DNA of 47,580 nucleotides. It comes from Ruminococcaceae bacterium UBA5401 (lineage in GTDB: Bacteria; Bacillota; Clostridia; Oscillospirales; Acutalibacteraceae). Of the stretch, positions 40,719 to 47,580 are shown piece by piece; the stretch's first letter is position 1; every line of letters begins with the position of its first letter. The stretch lies in the NCBI GenBank assembly GCA_002409675.1, contig DHOB01000082.1, forward strand, positions 23,514-71,093. The letters run 5' to 3'. A program made the position numbers and the translations under genes. Under the pieces are notes generated by a model. The model was given only the letters and a program-made list of their open reading frames with translations. It ran no database searches and was not told the origin of the DNA.

Positions 40719-41972
40719 CTATGCGTCGGTCGTCACAAAGCCCGCGAGCCGGCCCCCCGCCACCGCGATGCGGCGGCAGGCCTCTTTCATGCTCTGGAAC
40801 GGCGTCGAGCCGTAGCGGATGGTGAGAATCACGGCCTGGGAGCGCCCGGCGAGGTTCTCGGCGTCCGGGTAGTCGGCGTCGGCCGGCGCGCAGAGGACCA
40901 CATAGTCGTAGCGCCCGGCGGCGTCGGCCAGCAGCTTCCGGAACTTTTCGCCCGCAAACAGATCCGCGGGGCTGGCGTCTTTCACCGGCGAGCCGGCAAG
41001 GACGCTGAGCCCAGGCTGCGAGGGGACGGCGGCCGCGGCCTGCTCCAGCGGGCAGGAGCCGCCCAGCACGTCGGCGAGCGTTTTGCCGGCCGCAAGACCC
41101 GCCCGCGAAGCAAGCTGCGGGTCGTGCAGGTCCGCGTCGACCGCCAGCACCGTTTTGCCCGTCTGGGCGAGCGAGGCGGCAAAGCCCGCCGCCACGGCGT
41201 CCCCGCCGTCCCCGCTGCAGACGCCCGTGACCAGGAAAATCCCGGCGTCCGGGGCCTGGTGCAGCGCCGCGGAGCGCATCCGGCGGAACGCATCGCCGCT
41301 GTTGCCGGCCGGGATTTCGGCGAGCAGGCTCGTCTTCAGCGCTTCCTCCGCAAAGCGGCTGTTGCGGACCGTGTGGTCGCTCAGGACCCGGATGATGCCG
41401 TAGCACAGCGAAAGGACGAAGCCGAGGAGCAGTCCCAGGATTCCGGACTTCACCATGGCCGATTTTTTCGACTGCGGCTTCGCGGGAATGGAGGGATCGC
41501 TGATTCTCGCCGTGAGCTTCGGCGACGGGAACTGCTTCTCCATATCGTCGGCGAGAAGCTGCGCGGCCGTGTCGGAGAGAAGGGCGGCCTTGCCCGCGTT
41601 GGAGGTGTAGACGGTCACCTTGACCACGGGCGAGGAGTTAAGTTGCTCGGCGGTGATCTTGCTGATGTCCGCTTCGTCCACGCCGCTCCGGCGGGCGGTT
41701 TCGGTCAGCAGCTTGTTCTCCTCCGCCAGCGCCACGGCGGCCTGCACCCGGCTGTAAAGGACGTTGGTGTACTGGAGCTGGTAGTCGCTTTCCGCATTTT
41801 CGGGGACCGGGCAGGTGAACGTGAGGGTGGTGTTCCCGCTGTAAGTGTGCTGGGCGAATTTGAGCGGAAGCAGGCCGCACACGATCCCCGCCGCAAGTAT
41901 CACCAGGATGAATTTTGGCCTGTTTCGCCGGAAATACCGGGCAATCTCTGAAAAACTCACAAACAGTTCCAT
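40719..41972 (-). CDS. Wzz-like chain-length protein fused to a degenerate BY-kinase domain
   Basis: A 417-residue protein of the polysaccharide co-polymerase type. The Wzz part has helices at about 21-40 and 176-197 with an outside region between them. The C-terminal part (about 230-417) aligns with CpsD/Wzc-type BY-kinase ATPases, but its nucleotide motifs are broken: Walker A reads GVCSGDGGDAV (250-260; no GK[ST]), Walker B reads YVVLCAPAD (357-365) where an Asp is expected; only Walker A' (VDADLHDP, 278-285) is well kept. The C-terminus has no Tyr cluster (ends GGRLAGFVTTDA). It probably cannot phosphorylate and may act as a scaffold. The start has a TTAGGAGG site; it follows a GT4 gene by 20 bases. 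Confidence 0.87.
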   Translation of the reverse strand: MELFVSFSEIARYFRRNRPKFILVILAAGIVCGLLPLKFAQHTYSGNTTLTFTCPVPENAESDYQLQYTNVLYSRVQAAVALAEENKLLTETARRSGVDEADISKITAEQLNSSPVVKVTVYTSNAGKAALLSDTAAQLLADDMEKQFPSPKLTARISDPSIPAKPQSKKSAMVKSGILGLLLGFVLSLCYGIIRVLSDHTVRNSRFAEEALKTSLLAEIPAGNSGDAFRRMRSAALHQAPDAGIFLVTGVCSGDGGDAVAAGFAASLAQTGKTVLAVDADLHDPQLASRAGLAAGKTLADVLGGSCPLEQAAAAVPSQPGLSVLAGSPVKDASPADLFAGEKFRKLLADAAGRYDYVVLCAPADADYPDAENLAGRSQAVILTIRYGSTPFQSMKEACRRIAVAGGRLAGFVTTDA

Positions 41973-41992
41973 CGGTAAGCCTCCTAATGTTT

Positions 41993-43165
41993 TTAAACCG
42001 CAGCGGCCTGTGCAAAATCGAGCACGCGCTTCATGATGTTTTTCCAGTCGTAATGCTCCCGCGCAAACGCTCTCTCCCGCTCTGAAATTTCGGGGTGGCG
42101 GCGGCAGTTTTCCGCAAAGCGCACCACGGCGTCCATATCCACGGGGGAGGGGTCGTTGGGCAGCTTCAGCGCGAACGGGGCGTCCGGGGGCAGGGCGTCC
42201 TCATAGGCGTAGAGGAACGGAAGGCCCCTGGCGCAGTATTCCCTGGCCTTGAGCGACGAGCACGACCGAAGGCCGCGCCGATAGCACCCCAGCGTGGAGA
42301 CGCCCAGGTCGGCGCGTGCATAGGAAGCGTCCAGCGCCTTCCCGCTCTGAAAGCCGGGGCATTCCACGCTGTCTTCCAGCCCGTACCGGCGCACCAGGCT
42401 CAAAAATTCCGGCATTTCCTTCCTGTCCCCGCCCACCAGGATGAACCGGATGTTCGGGCCCGCCGCCGGTTTTTCTTTTTGATACCGGTGCATGCCGGCC
42501 AGAACGCGGTCGTACCCCTGCCACCAGAGGGTCCCCGCCACGCCGATCAGCACGAGTTCGCGCGGGTTGTTCTTCGGGGGGACGGCGCTCATGGCATCCA
42601 CGTCGACCCCGTTGCTGATATTGATGGCTTTTACGCCGAAAAAGCGGTCCGCGCGGTTGCCGATCAGCACGGCGGCGTCCACCAGCCTGCGCAGGCCCAA
42701 CGCCGAAAGACGGTCTTCGGCCACGGTGCCGAGGATGCGGAGCCTCACCGCCAGGCGTCTGGAAAGCGGCCGGACCCCGTCGGCGCTCCCGATATAATCC
42801 CGCAGATACGGGTAATTCGGCAGCTCTATCACCACGGTCTTCGCGCCGTTGGCCCTGGCCGCCCGGCACAGGCGCAGAACGTCAAAGCTGATCCGGTCCA
42901 GGCGCAGATAGAGCACGTCGAACGGATGGGAATTCAGGTACAGCCGGGCGGCCTCTGAAAATTTCCGCATCATGCCGTGCCCGCCGGAGATGGTCTTCGC
43001 CTCGGCCCCGCCTTTTGTAATGAAGCGGAAGGAGCGGCCGCTCCATAAGGTATAGGTCACGTCGAACCCGAGCTTTCGGAACGCCTCCGCCTGCCAGCCG
43101 ATTTTCCGGACGACGCCCAGGTAGAGCGGAGCCTCCTCCTGAAAAGTCAGGTACATCAGTTTCAT
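41993..43165 (-). CDS. Glycosyltransferase family 4-like protein
   Basis: A 390-residue GT-B-fold protein. The acceptor side begins MKLMYLTFQEEAPLYLGVVRKIGWQAEAFRKLGF; the donor side has VLIGVAGTLWWQGYDRVLAGM, RFILVGGDRKEMPEFLSLV and LGVSTLGCYRRGLRSCSSLKAREYCARGLPFLYAYEDAL, where the usual E of the EGxPLS/T motif is replaced by a Ser/Lys-rich segment, so it is a diverged member. The ATG overlaps the upstream GT4 stop by 4 bases; the GGGGAG site is 8 bases away. It is part of the wzy-GT-GT-wzz operon. The sugar is unknown. Confidence 0.87.
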   Translation of the reverse strand: MKLMYLTFQEEAPLYLGVVRKIGWQAEAFRKLGFDVTYTLWSGRSFRFITKGGAEAKTISGGHGMMRKFSEAARLYLNSHPFDVLYLRLDRISFDVLRLCRAARANGAKTVVIELPNYPYLRDYIGSADGVRPLSRRLAVRLRILGTVAEDRLSALGLRRLVDAAVLIGNRADRFFGVKAINISNGVDVDAMSAVPPKNNPRELVLIGVAGTLWWQGYDRVLAGMHRYQKEKPAAGPNIRFILVGGDRKEMPEFLSLVRRYGLEDSVECPGFQSGKALDASYARADLGVSTLGCYRRGLRSCSSLKAREYCARGLPFLYAYEDALPPDAPFALKLPNDPSPVDMDAVVRFAENCRRHPEISERERAFAREHYDWKNIMKRVLDFAQAAAV

Positions 43166-44376
43166 CTTCCGATCTCCCCGTAAAACCTGTCATAATTTTT
43201 CGCCGCGTCGAATTTCTCCTCCCAGATTCCGCGCGACCGGGCGCAGAGGGAACGGTACTCCTCCTCTTTCATCGCGCGGATGCGGCGCAGGGCGTCCAGA
43301 AACATCCGCGGCGTAAAATCCGCCGGCAGCAGAAAGCCGTTGGCCCCGTCGGACACAATCTCCCCCGTCCCGCCGACCCCGGTCGCAAGAATCGGAAAAC
43401 CGAACGAGCAGGCCTCCATCATCGAGACCGAAATCCCTTCGCTGGCGCTCACGTTGAGGAACACGGAGACGGAGGTTTTTTTGTAGTAGCCGAGAATCTC
43501 CTCATTCCGGCGCTGCCCCAGGAACTCCGCGCGCACATGGGGCGGGAACCGCTCCGCAAGTGCGCGGACCCGCCCTTCCTCCGGGCCGGAGCCGAGGTGC
43601 GTCCAGAGCACCGGGAAATCCGCCTGCCGCAGGGCCTGCGCAATCAGATGGAGCCGCTTGACCGGCACCATGTAAGAGCAGGAGACCACGTGGAACGGCT
43701 CGCGCGCACACCGGCCAGGGCCGCAGTCCCGCGTGCCGAGGTACGCCGTTTTTATCTTTGCGGCATCCTGCGGGAACTCCGCCCGGAGCGTCCGCGCGCC
43801 GTCCTGCGAGCATGCGTAGACCCGCCCCACACGGCGGAGCAGAAAGGGCCGCATGGGGAGGTAGCCGTATTTTGCCCGCTCGGGGTGGATGTCGAACCCG
43901 TGCGCGCGCGAAATCTGCCGGACCGCGGCGCCCTTGCGGCGCAGAAAGCGGGCGAACAGCGCGCCCGCCGCCGCCGCGTCGTAGAACCAGTAGCTGTAAA
44001 TGACGACCTCGTCCGCCGCGGGCAGCGGAAGGCGCCTGAGCCCGCGGAAAATGCGGTCCGCGTTCTTCATGAAGAACAGCAGCTCGTGCAGGCGGCCTGC
44101 GGTGAGCCGGCGCGCGCGCAGCAGCCGGAAAGCCTCGCCGAGGACGCAGGGGCGCGCCCCCACGCGCAGGTATGCCGCGCGGCCCGACTTCACGGCGGGC
44201 AGGGGGACGTATTCCGCCCCGCGGGGAACCGCCCGCGTCGGCGCGCCGCCCGCGCCGGCGCCGCAGGGACACACCAGAATGCGGTCGAACCCGCGCGCCC
44301 GCTCCAGCTCCGCCGAAAGGAACTCCTCCCCCTTTCCGCAGGGAAAGGCCGTTGTCAGCAAAAGCAGAATCTTCAC
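43162..44376 (-). CDS. Glycosyltransferase family 4
   Basis: A 404-residue GT-B enzyme from a GTG at 44376 that overlaps the Wzy stop (GTGA) and follows GGAGGAAAAG; the longer frame runs into the wzy gene. The donor-binding half shows VFLNVSASEGISVSMMEACSFGFPILATGVGGTGEIVSDGANGFLL with the GT4 Glu residues. It shares SYWFYDAAAA, YGYLPMRPFLL, DGARTLR and TAYLGTRDCG with the plus-strand glycosyltransferase at 38274, so the two are paralogues. It is the second gene of the wzy operon. Confidence 0.9.
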   Translation of the reverse strand: MKILLLLTTAFPCGKGEEFLSAELERARGFDRILVCPCGAGAGGAPTRAVPRGAEYVPLPAVKSGRAAYLRVGARPCVLGEAFRLLRARRLTAGRLHELLFFMKNADRIFRGLRRLPLPAADEVVIYSYWFYDAAAAGALFARFLRRKGAAVRQISRAHGFDIHPERAKYGYLPMRPFLLRRVGRVYACSQDGARTLRAEFPQDAAKIKTAYLGTRDCGPGRCAREPFHVVSCSYMVPVKRLHLIAQALRQADFPVLWTHLGSGPEEGRVRALAERFPPHVRAEFLGQRRNEEILGYYKKTSVSVFLNVSASEGISVSMMEACSFGFPILATGVGGTGEIVSDGANGFLLPADFTPRMFLDALRRIRAMKEEEYRSLCARSRGIWEEKFDAAKNYDRFYGEIGR

Positions 44377-45926
44377 GTCTTTTCCTCCGCGGCCGGCCGT
44401 GCGGCGAAGCCGCCCGGCGCCCGGCGCACGTGGGCGCCCAGCCTGACGAACAGCAGGGCGAGCAGGTACACCCCGGCAAAAAAGCACAGGTAGGTGAAAT
44501 TGAAGGTGTTCGTCACCCACAGGAAGGCGAAATTGCGCGGCAGATAGATAAAGTCCTTCAGGGCAATCAGACCCAGGGCGATGACCACCCAGTGCCGCGT
44601 CAGCAGGGACGAAAAGAATCGGAACGCCACCCCGACCAGCGCGCTGACCGCCGCGACGCCGGCCATCCCGTACGCCACGAACGCCTCCGCCACAAAAGAG
44701 GTGCCGAAGCCGCCCCCGGAAAGGTAGCGCCCGGGGTCCACCATATAGGTGAGCACATGCGCAAAATTAGAGGTGGTCTGGACAAACTCGGTGTTCTGGA
44801 CCTCCACAATCGGGTTCAGGCCGAACATTGTGCGGATGAAAATATTGTTGTGCGCAAACTGCTCGAACGGATAGAACAGAAACCGGTAGGCCTGGGAATG
44901 GTCGAACAGGTCCCAGTTGTTGACGGTCTGGATAATCACGCGGAAGCTGGCGCCCTGGGAATACACAAAGCTGACCAGCGAGTCGAAGACGCCCCTGGCG
45001 CGGACCCCGTGGCCGGCGCGGATCTCCGCGACCAGCTCCAGCACATACATCAGCGCCACGGCGCCGAACACGGCCCACAGCACGGTGCGCTTCCGGAACA
45101 GCCGGTTCTCTCTGGCCCGCAGGCCGTCGCGCAGCACAAAATAAATCACGAGCATCAGCACCTCGCACACAAACGTGTTCCGTTTGCCCGTAAACAGCGA
45201 AGCCAGCATATAGACCCCGTAAACGGCCAGCGGCAGCTTCATCTGCCGCCTGCTCGGCATTGTGGCGAGAAAGGCCGCGAACGCGGGCGCAAAGAGCGTG
45301 GAAAGGCGGCTGATGGCGGAGGGGACGTCGTCCTCCGCCTGCTGGATGTAGGAGCCGAGATACCCGTGGCGGAACACATACAGAATGCTGCGGAAGAGCG
45401 TGTAAAAGAACGCGAGCGAGCTGACCAGCAGCACGGCCACGCAGATCTGCCGGATCACGGGCAGGAGCGCGTTCCTGCGCACGGCGCCGCTCCGCTTCTC
45501 GCGCAGGGCGGCTTCCCGGCGCACAAACAGCGGCGCCGAGAGCTTGTACGCCGCGTAGACGAAAAAAAAGGCCAGCGTGACAATCTGCAGGGCGTCGAAC
45601 AGCGTGCCGAAGTCCCTGGCCTCCAGCCGGTACAGGATATGCTCATAGTCGCCAAAGAAAGAAACGTAGACCCGCCCGAGCAGCAGCAGGTCGAACGAGG
45701 CGGTGAAAACCAGCAGCGGAAAATCGCGCCGGATGTTTGCGAACACATCCGCCAGCACGGCGACGTTCAGCGCCGCGTTCGCCGCGAACATCACGCAGAC
45801 GGCGGTCTCCTGGTACGCTCCGCCCAGCGCCGCCAGCAGGTTCGCGACCAGCATCAGAACGGCGAAGGCGCCAAACAGCACCGTGTTCCTCAAACTGTTT
45901 CCCGTGCCGAGATGTTCCGCCGTCAT
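44373..45926 (-). CDS. O-antigen/capsule polysaccharide polymerase (Wzy family)
   Basis: A 517-residue polytopic membrane protein (about eleven to twelve helices) that polymerises lipid-linked repeat units on the outer face of the membrane. It begins with two helices near 15-60, and has the large Wzy outside region (about 290-400: AEIRAGHGVRARGVFDSLVSFVYSQGASFRVI, FYPFEQFAHNNIFIRTMFGLN, YLSGGGFGTSFVAEAF) typical of the Wzy / O-antigen polysaccharide polymerase family. It is the first gene of an operon (wzy-GT4-GT4-wzz/BYK), with a well-spaced promoter just upstream. Confidence 0.88.
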   Translation of the reverse strand: MTAEHLGTGNSLRNTVLFGAFAVLMLVANLLAALGGAYQETAVCVMFAANAALNVAVLADVFANIRRDFPLLVFTASFDLLLLGRVYVSFFGDYEHILYRLEARDFGTLFDALQIVTLAFFFVYAAYKLSAPLFVRREAALREKRSGAVRRNALLPVIRQICVAVLLVSSLAFFYTLFRSILYVFRHGYLGSYIQQAEDDVPSAISRLSTLFAPAFAAFLATMPSRRQMKLPLAVYGVYMLASLFTGKRNTFVCEVLMLVIYFVLRDGLRARENRLFRKRTVLWAVFGAVALMYVLELVAEIRAGHGVRARGVFDSLVSFVYSQGASFRVIIQTVNNWDLFDHSQAYRFLFYPFEQFAHNNIFIRTMFGLNPIVEVQNTEFVQTTSNFAHVLTYMVDPGRYLSGGGFGTSFVAEAFVAYGMAGVAAVSALVGVAFRFFSSLLTRHWVVIALGLIALKDFIYLPRNFAFLWVTNTFNFTYLCFFAGVYLLALLFVRLGAHVRRAPGGFAARPAAEEKT

Positions 45927-45964
45927 GGGCGCACCTCCCTTGCCTGTCTGTCCGAATTTTTTAT

Positions 45965-45993
45965 ATTATACCATGATTGCGGGACCTTGCCAA
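45965..45993 (-). promoter_or_regulatory. Promoter of the wzy operon
   Basis: On the minus strand TTGGCA (45988-45993) and a perfect TATAAT (45965-45970) are 17 bases apart. The -35 touches the end of the rqcH gene. Confidence 0.75.
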
Positions 45994-47580
45994 TCATCGG
46001 CTCACCTTCAGCTTTTCCACGGCGGCCCTGTCCGGCGAGGCAAACACGGTCTTGTTGCCCACATAGATGACCATGCCGGGCTTCGCGCCCTGCGGCTTGC
46101 TCACAAACCGCACGGGGGTATAGTCCACCGCGACGTTGGAGGAACCCCGCCCTCGGCTGTGGTAGGCGGCGACCTGCGCGGCCTCTGAAATGGCGGCGGG
46201 GGTCGGCTTTTTGCCGTGAAGGACGAGGATGACGTGCGAGCCGGGGATGTTCTTCGTATGGAACCACAGGTCGTTCTTTTTGGCCTGCTTCAGGGTCAGG
46301 AAATCGTTCTGCCGGTTGTTCCGCCCCGCCAGAATCGGAAGCCCGTCGCTGGAACGGAACTCCAGCGGCGGCTGACCCCCGCCGCCGCGCCTGTCTTTCT
46401 TGCCCTCTCTGGGCCGGCGCAGGTACCCCTGCTCCGTCAGCTCGGCGCGGATTTCGTCCAGGTCCCGTTCGCCGGAGGCGCGGCTCAGCTCGTCAAACAC
46501 GGTCTCCAGATAAGAGAGCTCCCGCTGGGTTTTCCAAATCTGTACGGAAAGGACTTTCTCTGCTGTTTTTGCCTTTCTGTATTCTTTGTAATACTTCTGG
46601 GCATTCTGCGCGGGCGTCAGAAGGGGGTCGAGCGGAATGGCGACGGGCGGCTGGCCCTCCCGGTAAAAATCCGGCAGCGTCACGGAAGCGGGCCCTTTTT
46701 TAAGCCTGTAAAGGTTCGCGTTGAGCAGATCTCCGAAGATGCGGAGCCGGTCCCGCCGGGTGCAGCGTTTGAGGTCCGCCTGCTGCGCGCCGATGCGGCG
46801 GCTCAGCCGGTCCGAGGCGGTGGTCAGGACGCGCAGCAGGTCCAGCGAGCGCGTATGGATGCGGGCCAGGCGGTCCCGCTCGCCGTAAAAATCGTCCAGC
46901 AGCTGCGAAAAGCCGTCCTTGCGCGTGACCACGGCGGCGGTGCCGTAGTAGGTGATGGGAAGGAACGAAAAATCCAGCGGCTTTCTGGAAAGGTCCGCCG
47001 CCAGATACGGGGCGCCGTCTGCATTTTTTACGGTTTCCGCCAAACGGGAAAGGAAAAACGAGAGCCGGTCGAACTGTTCCGGCGTCATGCCGCCCACGCG
47101 CAGCTCCTGCCCGCGGCCGGTGAGGTGCTGCAGCTCGCGGCAGACGACCGGAGAAAGGCCCTGCAGCGCGGCGAGCAGGGCCTTGGCGAGCCCCGTCCCG
47201 ACCGGCATCGCGCGCACGCGCGCGATGATTTCCCGCCGGTCCGCGGTCAGCAGGCAGAGCTTGTTCTGCGGCGGGGGAAGGCGGTACGCCACGCCCGGAA
47301 GGATCAGCCGCTCGGACGACATGCTCGCGTCCACGCGCCGCAGGGCGTCGATGATTTTACCGTCGCTCCCGACCAGGATCGCGTTGCTGTACCGGCCCAT
47401 CACCTCCACAATCAGGGTCAGGAGGACCGGGTCCCCCAGCTCGCTGACCGTCTCAAAGTCGAGGCAGAGCAGCCGCTCCAGCCCGGGCTGGCGCACTGCG
47501 CGCAGGCGGGCCCCCGTCAGGCGTTTGCGCAGCAGCATGCAGAGCATGGGGGGCTGCTTCGGGTTTTCGGGGATGATTTT
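45994..47580 (-). CDS. rqcH: Ribosome quality-control factor RqcH/NFACT (5' part beyond window end)
   Basis: RqcH binds stalled 50S subunits carrying a nascent peptide and directs the addition of alanine tails. The frame is open at the right edge, so the first roughly 60 residues are missing; the visible part starts in the NFACT-N domain (ENPKQPPMLCMLLRKRL). It includes the coiled-coil middle part (about 230-330 of the visible protein) and the C-terminal NFACT-R domain (DFLTLKQAKKNDLWFHTKNIPGSHVILV). Older names are FbpA or fibronectin-binding protein. It ends 1 base before the wzy promoter -35. Confidence 0.94.
   Translation of the reverse strand, partial: KIIPENPKQPPMLCMLLRKRLTGARLRAVRQPGLERLLCLDFETVSELGDPVLLTLIVEVMGRYSNAILVGSDGKIIDALRRVDASMSSERLILPGVAYRLPPPQNKLCLLTADRREIIARVRAMPVGTGLAKALLAALQGLSPVVCRELQHLTGRGQELRVGGMTPEQFDRLSFFLSRLAETVKNADGAPYLAADLSRKPLDFSFLPITYYGTAAVVTRKDGFSQLLDDFYGERDRLARIHTRSLDLLRVLTTASDRLSRRIGAQQADLKRCTRRDRLRIFGDLLNANLYRLKKGPASVTLPDFYREGQPPVAIPLDPLLTPAQNAQKYYKEYRKAKTAEKVLSVQIWKTQRELSYLETVFDELSRASGERDLDEIRAELTEQGYLRRPREGKKDRRGGGGQPPLEFRSSDGLPILAGRNNRQNDFLTLKQAKKNDLWFHTKNIPGSHVILVLHGKKPTPAAISEAAQVAAYHSRGRGSSNVAVDYTPVRFVSKPQGAKPGMVIYVGNKTVFASPDRAAVEKLKVSR

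Noticed and set aside
44172..46070. 632-codon plus-strand open frame opposite wzy and a glycosyltransferase
   Set aside because: Low-complexity Arg/Gln/His translation antisense to well-supported genes; no start signal.
1..47580. CRISPR array, insertion sequence or phage genes
   Set aside because: No regularly spaced repeats, transposase or integrase motifs were seen anywhere in the window.

Overview
The window looks like the chromosome of a GC-rich, low-GC-type Gram-positive relative (class Clostridia, most likely the Oscillospiraceae/Oscillospirales side). This is inferred from a T-box leader on alaS, clostridial-style housekeeping genes (rnmV, rqcH, mltG with a U32 protein, ThyX instead of ThyA), a YesM/YesN-type two-component pair, strong GGAGG ribosome sites and sigma-A promoters. 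I could not run a search to confirm the genus. Thirty-nine of the forty genes called are on the minus strand; the only plus-strand gene is one glycosyltransferase at 38274-39527.

Layout, left to right. 1-0.75 kb: a PotA-type ABC ATPase cut by the window edge, with its own consensus promoter. 1.3-4.1 kb: polyphosphate:AMP phosphotransferase (two PPK2 domains), MTA/SAH nucleosidase and a cyclase-family hydrolase. 4.2-12.0 kb: an information-processing run, alaS (T-box controlled), a HIT protein, a phosphoribosyltransferase, comEC, holA, rnmV, the last three overlapping by 3-4 bases. 12.1-17.7 kb: a class III aminotransferase followed by a complete potA-potD-potB-potC polyamine-type transporter, led by a consensus promoter and a long leader hairpin. 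18.0-26.7 kb: a visibly AT-richer sugar-use island with a YesN-like response regulator, YesM-like histidine kinase, sugar-binding lipoprotein, two permeases and a GH35 beta-galactosidase. 26.8-34.7 kb: cell-wall and one-carbon/nucleotide genes (class B PBP, U32 protein, MltG, 5-formyl-THF cyclo-ligase, DJ-1/PfpI, GNAT, dTMP kinase, ThyX). 34.8-45.9 kb: an alpha/beta hydrolase and then a surface-polysaccharide locus with a Wzy polymerase, five glycosyltransferases, a Wzz-like chain-length protein fused to a BY-kinase-like domain, and a DUF421/DUF4363 membrane pair. 46.0-47.6 kb: the ribosome quality-control factor RqcH, cut at its N-terminus by the window end.

The points most worth a second look are: the Wzz/BY-kinase fusion whose nucleotide-binding motifs are all degraded; ComEC with its C-terminal metallo-beta-lactamase motif missing; the aminotransferase-potADBC operon with an attenuator-like leader; direct repeats bracketing the sugar-operon promoter; hairpins placed after each solute-binding-protein gene or directly over a start codon; and the lone inverted glycosyltransferase bracketed by perfect GC palindromes. 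I saw no CRISPR array, insertion sequence, phage gene, tRNA or rRNA.
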